From assembly GCA_035701265.1 (NCBI GenBank), contig DASSNU010000021.1:186001-250000 (forward strand): a DNA stretch of 64,000 nucleotides, written 5' to 3'. Below the pieces are notes generated by a model, which saw nothing but the letters and a program-made list of their open reading frames with translations, made no database searches and was not told the origin of the DNA. Position numbers and translations under genes: made by a program. Each line of letters begins with the position of its first letter. Position 1 is the stretch's first letter. Source of the stretch: DASSNU01 sp035701265 (lineage in GTDB: Bacteria > Gemmatimonadota > Gemmatimonadetes > Gemmatimonadales > Gemmatimonadaceae). Positions 9,230 through 17,928 of this stretch are shown piece after piece.

Positions 9230-11275
9230 ATGCCCCGCGCTCGATTCGACCTCCGTGCTCCATTCGCACCCGCCGGCGACCAGCCGCGCGCGATCGCCGA
9301 GCTGTCGGCGGGGCTCGAGCGCGGCGACCGGTTCCAGACGCTGCTCGGCGTCACCGGATCGGGAAAGACGATGACGGTCGCGAACGTCATCCAGGCGCAC
9401 GGGCGCCCCACGCTCGTCCTGTCGCACAACAAGACGTTGGCCGCGCAGCTCTACGGCGAGCTCAAGAGCTTCTTTCCGCACAACGCGGTCGAGTACTTCA
9501 TCTCGTACTACGACTACTATCAGCCCGAGGCGTACGTACCGACCAGCGACACGTACATCGAGAAGGACGCGTCGATCAACGAGGACATCGACCGTCTCCG
9601 GCTGCGTGCCACCTCGAGCCTGATGGAGCGGGAGGACGTGATCATCGTCGCGACCGTCTCGGCCATCTACGGATTGGGCGACCCCGTGGCTTACCGCGAG
9701 ACGATGGTGACGATCGAGCGGGGCGCGACGATCCCGCGCGACCGGATCCTGCGCGCGCTCGTCGACATCCAGTATCTGCGCAACGACGTGGCGTTCGAGC
9801 GCGGCACGTTCCGCGTGCGCGGCGACACGGTGGAGATCCTGCCGGCGTACGAGGAGCAGGGCGTGCGCATCGAGATGTGGGGGGACGAGGTCGAGCGCAT
9901 CTCGAAGATCGACGTCGTGACCGGGGAGACGATCGCCGAGCTGGAGCGCGCGGCCATCTATCCGGCCAAGCACTTCGTGACGTCGCGCGAGACGCTGGAG
10001 CGCGCCATCGGCCGCATTCGCGATGAGCTGACGCAGCGCCTCGTGGAGCTCCGGGCGCAGGGGAAGCTGCTGGAAGCGCAGCGCCTCGAGTCGCGCACGA
10101 ACTTCGATGTCGAGATGATGCTCGAGATCGGCACGTGCGCGGGGATCGAGAACTACTCGCGCCACCTGTCCGGGCGGGCGGAAGGCGAGCGTCCGGCGGT
10201 GCTGTTCGACTACTTCCCCGAAGATTTTCTGGTGGTCGTGGACGAATCGCACGTCACCTTGCCGCAGATCGGCGGGATGTTCAACGGCGATCGCGCGCGC
10301 AAGCTCACGCTGGTGGAATACGGCTTCCGCCTGCCGAGTGCGCTGGACAATCGTCCGCTCATGTTCGACGAATTCCTGGAGCTCACGCCGCGCGCGCTGT
10401 TCGTCTCGGCCACGCCGGGCGAGTTGGAGCTTCAGCTCTCTGGCGGCGTCGTGGTGGAGCAGATCATCCGTCCCACCGGGCTGGTCGATCCGGCCATCGA
10501 GGTCCGTCCCGTGCGCGGGCAGGTGGACGATCTGCTGCACGAGATCCACCTGCGCGAGCAACGGGGAGAGCGCGTGCTGGTGACCACGCTCACCAAGCGG
10601 ATGGCCGAAGATCTGACGGACTACCTGCAGCAGATGGGCGTGCGCGTGCGCTACATGCATTCGGACATCGACGCCATCGAGCGGATGGAGATCCTGCGCG
10701 GGCTGCGGCTGGGCGAGTTCGATGTCCTGGTGGGGATCAACCTGCTGCGCGAAGGACTGGACCTGCCGGAGGTATCGCTCGTCGCGGTGCTCGACGCCGA
10801 TCAGGAGGGATTTCTGCGGAGCGACCGATCGCTCATCCAGACGGTGGGACGCGCGGCGCGGAACGCCGGCGGGATGGCGATCTTCTATGCCGATCGGGTG
10901 ACCGGCTCCATGCGCCGCGCAATGGATGAAACCGGACGGCGGCGGGAGCTGCAGCTCGCGTACAATCAGGAGCACGGCATCACGCCCACCACGGTGGTCA
11001 AGAGCACGGAGCAGGTGCGCTTCGTGACGCGCGTGGCGGATGCGCGTGGCGACCGCACCGCGCGCGTGGCGGAACCGGCGCCCACCTACGCGAGCGAGAT
11101 GGAGCGCGAGACGCTGATCGCCATGCTCGAGGCGCAGATGAAGGACGCGGCGACCCGGCTCGATTTCGAGGAAGCGGCAGCGCTCCGCGATCAACTCCTC
11201 GAATTGCGCGCGGCTGCGGCGGGGAACGTGCAGCGTCCCGCCTCCGGACTCGCGCGGGTGCGCGCACGGCGATGA
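9230..11275 (+). CDS. uvrB: Excinuclease ABC subunit B
   Basis: A 681-residue nucleotide-excision-repair helicase-like subunit that verifies damage and hands DNA to UvrC. It has Walker A GVTGSGKT (residues 40-47), the beta-hairpin region YFISYYDYYQPEAYVP, VSAIYGLG, the DEF box region (VVVDESHVTLPQ), helicase motifs LREGLDLPEVSLVAVLDAD and QTVGRAARN, and a C-terminal UVR motif (ATRLDFEEAAALRDQL) that contacts UvrC. ATG 9230 is chosen because it begins the conserved RARFDLRAPF; upstream in-frame codons lie before the -10-like element. The stop overlaps tsaE (ATGA). No uvrA or uvrC is nearby. Confidence 0.97.
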   Translation: MPRARFDLRAPFAPAGDQPRAIAELSAGLERGDRFQTLLGVTGSGKTMTVANVIQAHGRPTLVLSHNKTLAAQLYGELKSFFPHNAVEYFISYYDYYQPEAYVPTSDTYIEKDASINEDIDRLRLRATSSLMEREDVIIVATVSAIYGLGDPVAYRETMVTIERGATIPRDRILRALVDIQYLRNDVAFERGTFRVRGDTVEILPAYEEQGVRIEMWGDEVERISKIDVVTGETIAELERAAIYPAKHFVTSRETLERAIGRIRDELTQRLVELRAQGKLLEAQRLESRTNFDVEMMLEIGTCAGIENYSRHLSGRAEGERPAVLFDYFPEDFLVVVDESHVTLPQIGGMFNGDRARKLTLVEYGFRLPSALDNRPLMFDEFLELTPRALFVSATPGELELQLSGGVVVEQIIRPTGLVDPAIEVRPVRGQVDDLLHEIHLREQRGERVLVTTLTKRMAEDLTDYLQQMGVRVRYMHSDIDAIERMEILRGLRLGEFDVLVGINLLREGLDLPEVSLVAVLDADQEGFLRSDRSLIQTVGRAARNAGGMAIFYADRVTGSMRRAMDETGRRRELQLAYNQEHGITPTTVVKSTEQVRFVTRVADARGDRTARVAEPAPTYASEMERETLIAMLEAQMKDAATRLDFEEAAALRDQLLELRAAAAGNVQRPASGLARVRARR

Positions 11276-11790
11276 CCGAATCCGCGTTGGGGGGAGAGCG
11301 GGAACGCAGCCGCACGCCGGAGCACGAGGCGCTCGCCGCGGAGCATCGGCACATCGTGCCGCCCCTCGCCACGCGCGGCAGGCTCATGCTCACCGAGGCG
11401 GAGCTGGTGCAGTGGGGAGAAGCGTTCGGCCGGGCGGCGCTGCCGCCGCTGGTGGTGGGCATCTCCGGCCCCCTCGGCGCGGGGAAGACGACGCTCGTCC
11501 AGGCCATCTGTGCGGGCCTGGGCGTGCGCGACCCGGTGACGAGTCCCACGTTCGCGCTCGTGCACGAGTATCGTGCACGCGGCGGCACGATCTACCACCT
11601 GGATCTGTACCGCCTGTCGTCCCCCGACGAGCTGACGAACATTGGTTGGGATGACATTCTGGCCAGCGACGCGGTGGTGCTGGTGGAATGGCCGGAGCGC
11701 GCGGGATTGCGATTCCCGGCGGACGCGGTGCCGATCGAGCTGGAGCACGTGGCGGACGATCCACTCCGGCGCATACTCCTGGCGGGGTGA
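11272..11790 (+). CDS. tsaE: tRNA t6A synthesis ATPase TsaE
   Basis: A 172-residue P-loop ATPase with GPLGAGKTTLVQ, SPTFALVHEY, the HLDLYRL strand and VEWPER, all characteristic of TsaE (YjeE). It is needed with TsaB and TsaD to make threonylcarbamoyladenosine at position 37 of ANN-decoding tRNAs. The ATG at 11272 overlaps uvrB and gives a 38-residue non-conserved N-terminal extension; an in-frame ATG at 11386 gives a more usual length and could be the true start. tsaB follows 2 nt later and rimI after that, a common trio. tsaD is not in the window. Confidence 0.93.
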   Translation: MTESALGGERERSRTPEHEALAAEHRHIVPPLATRGRLMLTEAELVQWGEAFGRAALPPLVVGISGPLGAGKTTLVQAICAGLGVRDPVTSPTFALVHEYRARGGTIYHLDLYRLSSPDELTNIGWDDILASDAVVLVEWPERAGLRFPADAVPIELEHVADDPLRRILLAG

Positions 11791-11792
11791 TC

Positions 11793-12542
11793 ATGCGCGT
11801 TCTCGTGATCGATGCATCCACGTATCGGGGCTCCGCCGCGGTGATCGATGGCAACATGGTGATCGCTGCCGCGGCCATCGCTATGCGCGGAGCACACGAG
11901 GAGCGGCTCATGCCTGCGGTGGCACGTGTGCTGGATGCGGCCGGTGTTGATGTAGAAGGACTGGATGCCGTGGCGTGCGGATCGGGGCCGGGCAGCTTCA
12001 CCAGTCTCCGCATCGCTGCGTCGATCGCGAAAGGGATCGCGTTCGCCGCGCAGCGCCCGCTGTATGCGATCCCGACGCTGCTACTGGTGGCGGCCACCTG
12101 CGCGCCGAGCGCTGGCCGCGTGCTCCCCTGGCTGGACGCGCTGCGGGGCGAGGTGTACGCGGCGTGTTACGAGACCGGCGCGCACGGCGAGTGGATGGAG
12201 TTTCAGCCGGTCATGGTCGTTCCACGGGAGTCGCTGCCGAAGCTCGCTTCCACGTGGGGCGCGTCGCTCGTGAGCCTGGACGGCAACGCCTCGCGCGCGG
12301 ATGAGAGCGGGACGCGGCGCTCGGCCGTGATGATCGATGGCGTCGCCCCCCGTGCCGCGATCGCGTCGTCCAACGATGACGATGGGACAGTGCCCATGGC
12401 CGCGGCCGCTGCGCGGCTCACGCGATGGCTGGAGCGCGCGCGCCCGGTCTCGCTCTCGTCGTGGGAGCCCGCCTACGGGCGCCCCGCCGAGGCGCAGGCG
12501 CGCTGGGAGGCGGCGCACGGACGTGCGCTGCCGGTCTCATGA
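11793..12542 (+). CDS. tsaB: tRNA t6A synthesis protein TsaB (YeaZ)
   Basis: A 249-residue inactive-ASKHA-fold partner of TsaD. The N-terminus VLVIDAST and the GSGPGSFTSLRIAASIAKG stretch (about residues 66-84) are diagnostic of TsaB. The DAR/DALRGEVYAA segment follows. It scaffolds the TsaD-TsaE complex for t6A modification. It lies 2 nt after tsaE and overlaps rimI by 4 nt. The second half is less conserved, as usual in the family. Confidence 0.93.
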   Translation: MRVLVIDASTYRGSAAVIDGNMVIAAAAIAMRGAHEERLMPAVARVLDAAGVDVEGLDAVACGSGPGSFTSLRIAASIAKGIAFAAQRPLYAIPTLLLVAATCAPSAGRVLPWLDALRGEVYAACYETGAHGEWMEFQPVMVVPRESLPKLASTWGASLVSLDGNASRADESGTRRSAVMIDGVAPRAAIASSNDDDGTVPMAAAAARLTRWLERARPVSLSSWEPAYGRPAEAQARWEAAHGRALPVS

Positions 12543-13045
12543 GCGCCGAGTTGGGCGCCGCCGCCGGCACCGTGCCCGCGTACGTCGCATTGCGTCCGGC
12601 GCGGCGTCAGGACCTGGACGCCGTCATGACCATCGAGCAGGCGGCGTTCACCGATCCGTGGAGCCGGAGTTCCTTCGTCTGGCTGTTCGATGACGCGCGG
12701 ACGTATTTCGTGGTGGCCGTAGGCGACGACGACCGGCCGGTGGGATACGTGGCGGCGTGGTTCGTGGCGGACGAGGGCGAGGTTGCCACGCTCGCGGTGG
12801 CCGAGCAGTATCGGGGGCACGGAATCGGCGCCCAACTGGTGGACGCCGTGCTCGGCGAGGCCCGGCGACGTGGGGCCGCGGCGATCTACCTCGAGGTGCG
12901 TGAGTCCAACGTGCGCGCGCAGCAGCTCTACGCCGCCAAGGGTTTCGTCGAGGTCGGGCGCCGACGCCACTACTACCGGCGCCCGCGCGAGGACGCCCGC
13001 GTGCTGCGGCGATCCCTCGCCGACGCGGGGCGGGAGATCGATTGA
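12539..13045 (+). CDS. rimI: GNAT acetyltransferase, RimI-type
   Basis: A 168-residue Gcn5-related N-acetyltransferase. It shows the fold's LRPARRQDLDAVMTIE start, the acetyl-CoA pyrophosphate loop VAEQYRGHGIGAQLV (Q/RxxGxG/A) and YLEVRESNVRAQQLYAAKGF, which is typical of RimI. RimI acetylates the N-terminal alanine of ribosomal protein S18, although many annotated RimI proteins have broader substrates. Linkage to tsaE-tsaB supports the RimI call. A hairpin 18 nt after the stop ends the unit. Confidence 0.88.
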   Translation: MSAELGAAAGTVPAYVALRPARRQDLDAVMTIEQAAFTDPWSRSSFVWLFDDARTYFVVAVGDDDRPVGYVAAWFVADEGEVATLAVAEQYRGHGIGAQLVDAVLGEARRRGAAAIYLEVRESNVRAQQLYAAKGFVEVGRRRHYYRRPREDARVLRRSLADAGREID

Positions 13046-13063
13046 GTCGGCATGAATTCGAGT

Positions 13064-13085
13064 GCGGGCCGCGCACACGGCCCGC
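13064..13085 (+). terminator. Hairpin between rimI and ssb
   Basis: A perfect 8-bp GC stem (13064-13071 with 13078-13085, 6-nt loop) follows the rimI stop. A -10-like TATGAT sits directly after it at 13087-13092 and may start ssb transcription; no clear -35 accompanies it. Confidence 0.55.
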
Positions 13086-13130
13086 GTATGATGTGCGGCG
13101 ATCGCACTCGCCAACTTGCCAGGAGGAACC

Positions 13131-13640
13131 GTGAGTCGAAGCCTGAACAAGGTCACCCTGATCGGGAACCTCGGGGCCGATCCCGAGGTCCGGTCGACAT
13201 CCGGTGGAAACCGGGTGGCGCAGTTCTCCCTCGCCACCAGCCGGAGCTGGACCGGCGCCAACGGGGAGCGGCAGGAAAAGACGGAGTGGCATCGCTGCGT
13301 GGTGTGGAACAGCAAGTCGTCTTCGCTGGCCGACATCGTCGAGCGCTACCTCAAGAAGGGGGACAAGGTCTACGTGGAGGGGCGCATAGAGTACCGGCAG
13401 TGGCAGGACAAGGAGAACCAGACGCGCTACAGCACGGAGATCAACGTCCGGGAGTTGATCATGCTGAGCGGGCGTGCGGGCGCCATGGATGGCGATGCCG
13501 GCGGACGCCCCGCGCGCGCCGCAGCGGCGTCGGGGAGCGAGCGGGGGATGGGTGGCGGGGGTGGGGCCCGGAGCGGGAGCGAGGAGTTCGACGACTTCCA
13601 GGAGACGGTGGAGGAGGAGGACGACGACCTGCCGTTCTAG
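13131..13640 (+). CDS. ssb: Single-stranded DNA-binding protein
   Basis: A 169-residue SSB. The OB fold spans about residues 4-110 (KVTLIGNLGADPEVR, W-x-N/VVWN, KKGDKVYVEGRI). A Gly/Ala-rich flexible linker follows, then the acidic tip DDDLPF, which recruits repair and replication partners. GTG 13131 is preceded by a full AGGAGG with 4-nt spacing, the clearest Shine-Dalgarno in this part of the window, and it decides the start over an upstream in-frame codon at 13116. Confidence 0.96.
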   Translation: MSRSLNKVTLIGNLGADPEVRSTSGGNRVAQFSLATSRSWTGANGERQEKTEWHRCVVWNSKSSSLADIVERYLKKGDKVYVEGRIEYRQWQDKENQTRYSTEINVRELIMLSGRAGAMDGDAGGRPARAAAASGSERGMGGGGGARSGSEEFDDFQETVEEEDDDLPF

Positions 13641-13760
13641 CGCGGCACGGTTACGCGTACGCGGCTCAACCGTCCTCAGGACAGTTACGGTGGGGCGCGC
13701 CGGTACCCCGGCGCGCCCGTGCCGCGTCCGATCTCCGATCCCATCTCTGCGGGGCTCTCG

Positions 13761-14969
13761 ATGCACTCTCGCCGCGAGCACCATTCGCATGCGACCACCG
13801 CGTGCGTGACGCGCTTCCCCATCGCCACGATCGCAGCCGTTGCGCTCATGGCGCTCTTCGGTTCGACGCCGCTCCTGGCGCAGGACTCGGCCAGCACGGG
13901 GCGCAGCCACGTGGTGCGCAAGCACGACACGCTCTGGGACCTCTCGCAGCAGTACCTGGGCGACCCGTTCCTGTGGCCGTCCATCTATCACATCAACACC
14001 GACGTCGTCGAAGATCCGCACTGGATCTATCCCGGCGAGCGCCTACGCATCCCCGGCGGCACCACCGTAGCAACCGCGCCGGCGGACAGCGCGGTCGCCA
14101 CCCCGCAGGACATTGCGGCGCCAGCCCCTGCTGAGGAGGTCGCCGCGACACCAGAGCCGCCGGTCTCCACCGGGCCCACGGTCTTCTTCAATGCGCAGCG
14201 CGAGTACGCGTCGCCGCGCGCCGAAACGCCGGTGGCGAATGAGCCGCCCGCCCGGGGAGGAATGGCGCCTCCGCCGGCCGTTCGCGCGGCCGAGGTGTAC
14301 CCCGCGCCCTGGGTGGATCACGAAGGTGGCCCGGCGATGGCAGGCAAGCTCATAGCGCGCGCGGAGCCGCTCGGCATCGCGGCTACGGAGCCGATGCGCA
14401 AGCTCGGCGTGCAGGAGCGTGTGTACATCCGCCTCCCCCGCAACGTCGTGCCCGCGGCTGGGGACCGGTATCTCACGTATCGCCTGGGACCCGAGGTACC
14501 GGAAGGCCAGATCATCGTGCCAACCGGAATCGTCGTGGTCGAGCGTGCAGACAACGGCGATGCGACCACGGTGCGCATCGTCCGCATGTTCGATGAAGTG
14601 GAGTTGGGGAACGGTGTCATCCCGTTGGTGTCGCCCACGAACGTGCCCACGGGCGTCACACGAGAGCCGCTCGAGCTTGGCACCATGGCGCGCGTGGTCT
14701 GGATTCCGTCGGAGCCCGTGCTTCCCACGGTGCAGCGCTACGTGGTGCTCGATGTCACCGCCCCAGAGGCGGTGAAGCTCGGCGACCAGTTCACGCTCCT
14801 CCGCCCGCGCCAGCATCTCGACGACGGCACGTGGCTCCCCGAGGAACCCGTGGCGCTCGCGCAAGTGGTGCGCATCAACCATCGGTCGGTGACGGCGATC
14901 ATCGTCGATCAGCGGCACCCCACGATTCATCCCGGCATGGTCGCGCGCCTCACCGCGCGCGTGCCGTAG
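13761..14969 (+). CDS. Secreted LysM-domain protein
   Basis: A 402-residue protein of unknown exact role. The N-terminus holds an Arg/His-rich n-region, a hydrophobic core (about residues 18-36) and a likely signal-peptidase site after LLAQ. A single LysM domain follows (about 48-95: HVVRKHDTLWDLSQQYLGDPFLWPSIYHIN ... YPGERLRIP), which usually binds peptidoglycan. A Pro/Ala-rich linker leads to a C-terminal beta-rich region of about 220 residues with repeated VGDQ/GDRYL-type strands, perhaps interacting with peptidoglycan or a ring structure. ATG 13761 is preferred; an in-frame start at 13719 would add 14 residues. It stands alone between ssb and the heme genes. Confidence 0.75.
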   Translation: MHSRREHHSHATTACVTRFPIATIAAVALMALFGSTPLLAQDSASTGRSHVVRKHDTLWDLSQQYLGDPFLWPSIYHINTDVVEDPHWIYPGERLRIPGGTTVATAPADSAVATPQDIAAPAPAEEVAATPEPPVSTGPTVFFNAQREYASPRAETPVANEPPARGGMAPPPAVRAAEVYPAPWVDHEGGPAMAGKLIARAEPLGIAATEPMRKLGVQERVYIRLPRNVVPAAGDRYLTYRLGPEVPEGQIIVPTGIVVVERADNGDATTVRIVRMFDEVELGNGVIPLVSPTNVPTGVTREPLELGTMARVVWIPSEPVLPTVQRYVVLDVTAPEAVKLGDQFTLLRPRQHLDDGTWLPEEPVALAQVVRINHRSVTAIIVDQRHPTIHPGMVARLTARVP

Positions 14970-14980
14970 CGGCGCCCCTC

Positions 14981-15003
14981 CGCGCGCGCTCAGGGCGCGC
15001 GCG
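14981..15003 (+). terminator. Hairpin after the LysM gene
   Basis: A 9-bp all-GC stem (14981-14989 with 14995-15003) with loop TCAGG starts 12 nt after the stop. No T-tract follows. A second pair of overlapping inverted repeats lies just downstream at 15009-15048. Confidence 0.55.
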
Positions 15004-15077
15004 TGCCAGCATCCCGGCGGCAAGCGGCCGTTCGGGATGCCCGCCGGGGGGCGAGGGGTTAGATTATCGGGCGACGC

Positions 15078-15884
15078 ATGCCTGCGATCGCCCACCTACT
15101 GGCCATCTGCGCGTATGGAGGCGCTGCCGCGCTGGCAGCGGCTCCTTTCGTGCGCCCGGTCGCCCCGCCGGTTCGCGGGGTGGTGTGGCTCCTGGCCATC
15201 GGTGTCACGTCGCACGCTGTCGGGCTTCTCGTGCTCGGCCTCCGCCTGGGCGCGCCGCCGGTCACGGGAATGGGGCCCGCGCTCTCCTTCGCCGCGTTCC
15301 TCGTGGCGGCCATGCTGCTTGCCGCGGAGCTCCTCGCGCGAGAGGTGAGCCTCACCCTGGCCGCGGCGCCGCTGGCCGCGATCGTTACCATCGCAGCGCT
15401 GGGTGCCGGGCTTTCCCCCCTTCCGGGACCCATCGAAACCACCGGGCACTGGCTGACCGCGCACGTGGCCATGAGCTTCCTGGGCATCGCCGCCTTCGCC
15501 ACCGCGGCCGCGGCGGGGCTCATGTACCTCGTGGAACGGCGCGAGCTCAAGTCTCGCCGATTCGGTGCGATCTTCCGGTTCTTCCCGCCGTTGGAAACGC
15601 TCGACCGCGTGAATCACGTTGCGGCGGTCGTCGGCTGGCTGGCGCTCACGGTGGGGGTGGCGCTCGCCGGAGTGCACGCGCTCGCCTTCCGCCTGGCCGA
15701 TCCGGGGAAGATCGTCTGGGCCTTCGCCGCGTGGCTGGCAGTGACGGCACTCACCGGTGGGCGTGTGATCGCCGGATGGCGTGCCCGGCGCGCGGCGGTG
15801 GTGTCGAGTATCTCGTTCGCCGCGGTCGTCGCGCTCTACATCGCGCTGCGGCTCGTGAGCGGTCACCGCGGGCAATTCCTGTGA
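15078..15884 (+). CDS. Cytochrome c assembly/HemX-like membrane protein
   Basis: A 268-residue polytopic membrane protein with about eight hydrophobic helices, of the CcsA/CcmC/HemX superfamily (GLMYLVERRELKSRRFG and the conserved His in VAMSFLGIAAF and RVNHVAAVVGW regions). In many bacteria HemX sits beside hemA and tunes glutamyl-tRNA reductase levels; related CcsA proteins handle heme for cytochrome c maturation. Here it is directly upstream of sirC-like and hemA with 4-nt overlap, which favours HemX. A -10-like TAGATT lies 12 nt before the ATG. Confidence 0.8.
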   Translation: MPAIAHLLAICAYGGAAALAAAPFVRPVAPPVRGVVWLLAIGVTSHAVGLLVLGLRLGAPPVTGMGPALSFAAFLVAAMLLAAELLAREVSLTLAAAPLAAIVTIAALGAGLSPLPGPIETTGHWLTAHVAMSFLGIAAFATAAAAGLMYLVERRELKSRRFGAIFRFFPPLETLDRVNHVAAVVGWLALTVGVALAGVHALAFRLADPGKIVWAFAAWLAVTALTGGRVIAGWRARRAAVVSSISFAAVVALYIALRLVSGHRGQFL

Positions 15885-16492
15885 GCGGGCTGCCGGTGCT
15901 GCTGCGCGGGGACGCCCTGCGCGCGCTCGTGGTGGGCGGCGGCGCGATCGGCACGCGATACGTGCGATCGCTGCTCGAGGCCGGCGCGGAGGTCCGCGTC
16001 GTGGCGCCCACCGTGAGTGCGGAGCTTCAAGCGCTGGCCGCGAGCTCCCCTCGCGTCACGTGGATCTCGCGGCAGTACGCGCCCGCGGATGTGGGGGACG
16101 CGATGCTCGTGCTGGCAGCCACCGATCAACGCGCGGTGAATGCGGATGTCGCGCGCGACGCGCGTGCGGCGGGACGGTGGGTGGTTGTGGCGGATTCGCC
16201 AACCGAGGGCACGTGCTCCATGCCCGCCGTCCACCGTGCCGGCCCGCTCACGATCGCGGTGTCCGCGGGAGGCGTGCCGGGCGCGGCAGCGCGCATCCGC
16301 GACGCACTCGCCGGCCGCTTCGATGGGCGCTACGCGACGGTGCTCCGGGCGCTGGGCGACACGCGGCGCCTCATGCTGTCGGATGGACGGCGCGACGCGT
16401 GGCGTGCGCTGGCGCGGGAGGCGCTGGACGAGCGCTTCTGCGCGCGGGTAGAAGACGGAACGCTCGCCACGGAGGTGCGCGCATGGCACTGA
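15881..16492 (+). CDS. Precorrin-2 dehydrogenase / siroheme synthase N-terminal domain protein
   Basis: A 203-residue protein with the Rossmann GGGAIGTRYVRSLLEAGAEVRVVAP at residues about 14-40 and the siroheme-synthase pattern VLAATDQRAVNADVARDARA. CysG-N/Met8/SirC enzymes oxidise precorrin-2 to sirohydrochlorin and may insert iron. The position between hemX and hemA (4-nt and 10-nt overlaps) matches the layout found in many bacteria. The GTG start at 15881 is the only one giving an N-terminus ahead of the Rossmann motif. No uroporphyrinogen methyltransferase domain is fused. Confidence 0.85.
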   Translation: MSGLPVLLRGDALRALVVGGGAIGTRYVRSLLEAGAEVRVVAPTVSAELQALAASSPRVTWISRQYAPADVGDAMLVLAATDQRAVNADVARDARAAGRWVVVADSPTEGTCSMPAVHRAGPLTIAVSAGGVPGAAARIRDALAGRFDGRYATVLRALGDTRRLMLSDGRRDAWRALAREALDERFCARVEDGTLATEVRAWH

Positions 16493-17928
16493 CGCTCATC
16501 GGCGTGAGCCATCGCACGGCGCCCATCGAGCTGCGCGAGCGACTGGCGGTGTCGGCACACGAGCTGCCGGGCACGCTCGCCCTCTGGCGCGCCGCCGCGG
16601 GCGCGCACGAAGGGGTGCTGCTCTCCACGTGCAACCGCACCGAATTGTATCTCGCGGACGACGACGCGGACAGCGTGACGGCTGTCTGGCGTGCGTGGTC
16701 GCAGCGACTCGGCACGGACGCGGCGCCGCATGGCTACGTGCGACGGGAGCGCGAGGCGGTGACGCACCTGTATCGCGTGGCGGCCGGACTCGACTCGATG
16801 ATTCTGGGCGAGGCGCAGATTCACGGACAGGTGCGCGATGCGTGGGAGCTGAGTCGCGGCGAGGCGGGCACGGTACTCAACCGGCTCTTCCAGTCGGCGC
16901 TCCACGTGGCGGGGCGCGTGCGCGCGGAGACGACGGTCACGCGCGGCGCGGCGTCCGTAAGCTCGGCCGCGGTGCAGCTCGCCAAGAAGATCTTCGGGAC
17001 GCTGCAGGGGCGCCGCGCCATGGTGCTCGGCGCCGGCGAGATGGCCGAGCTGGCGCTCGAGTGCCTGGTGGACGAAGGCGTGCGCGCCGCCCTCGTGGCC
17101 AACCGCACCTACGCGCGCGCGGAGGCGCTCGCCGCGCGCCACGGCGCGACGGTGCTGCACTACGACGCGTGCTGGGACCGACTCCACGAGGTGGACCTGC
17201 TCCTCTGCTCCACGTCGTCGCCGCATCCGGTGGTGACGGTGGAGCGCGTGTCGCCGGCGCTCGCGCGTCGTGGCGACGAGCCGCTCTGCGTGCTCGACAT
17301 CGCGCTTCCACGCGACGTGGACGCGCGCGTCGGCGCGCTGGACAATGTGTATCTCTATGATCTGGATGACCTGCGCGCGGTGGTCACGTCCAACATCGAG
17401 CGGCGCCGCAGTGCGCTGCCGACCGCCGAAGCGCTCATCGCCGCCGAGGTCGAGCAGTACTGGAGCTGGCTCGCCGGGCTCAGCGCGGTGCCCGTGCTCC
17501 GCGCGTGGCGTTCGCAGATGGAGCACCTTCGCGACGCCGAGCTCGCGCGCACGCTGCGGCGCCTGGAGCATCTCTCGGACGACGACCGGCGTGCCATCGA
17601 ACACTTCTCCCGAGCTCTGATGAACAAGTTCCTGCACGAGCCCAGCGTGCGTCTGCGCGCGGCGGCGGCCAACGGGAAAGGGCTGGCGATCGTGGATGCG
17701 CTCCGCGACCTGTTCGGCGTCGTCGACACTGCGGGCGCGACGCCGAGCGCCGGCAGTGCCGCGCCGGGCGGTGCGCGCGACGATGCGCAAGATGGCGCGC
17801 GTGTGCGGTCGCGCGAACGTTCGGAGAATCCGACAGGCGCGTCTCCGGCTGCGCAGAGTGCGGTGGAAGATGTCCTCGATCGCGAGCCGGAGCGCGGCGC
17901 GCGGGGAGCGACCGATCATGGCGCGTAG
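16483..17928 (+). CDS. hemA: Glutamyl-tRNA reductase
   Basis: A 481-residue enzyme that reduces Glu-tRNA(Glu) to glutamate-1-semialdehyde, the first step of C5 heme synthesis. It has GVSHRTAPIELRER, catalytic STCNRTELY (Cys about residue 50), GLDSMILGEAQIHGQVRDAW, the NADPH-binding VLGAGEMAELA, and the dimerisation helices ending NKFLHEPSVRLR. About 65 extra C-terminal residues rich in Ala, Gly, Asp and Arg follow the usual end and look disordered. That tail partly overlaps the galE-type gene (11 nt). hemL, hemB and hemC are not in the window. Confidence 0.95.
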   Translation: MALTLIGVSHRTAPIELRERLAVSAHELPGTLALWRAAAGAHEGVLLSTCNRTELYLADDDADSVTAVWRAWSQRLGTDAAPHGYVRREREAVTHLYRVAAGLDSMILGEAQIHGQVRDAWELSRGEAGTVLNRLFQSALHVAGRVRAETTVTRGAASVSSAAVQLAKKIFGTLQGRRAMVLGAGEMAELALECLVDEGVRAALVANRTYARAEALAARHGATVLHYDACWDRLHEVDLLLCSTSSPHPVVTVERVSPALARRGDEPLCVLDIALPRDVDARVGALDNVYLYDLDDLRAVVTSNIERRRSALPTAEALIAAEVEQYWSWLAGLSAVPVLRAWRSQMEHLRDAELARTLRRLEHLSDDDRRAIEHFSRALMNKFLHEPSVRLRAAAANGKGLAIVDALRDLFGVVDTAGATPSAGSAAPGGARDDAQDGARVRSRERSENPTGASPAAQSAVEDVLDREPERGARGATDHGA

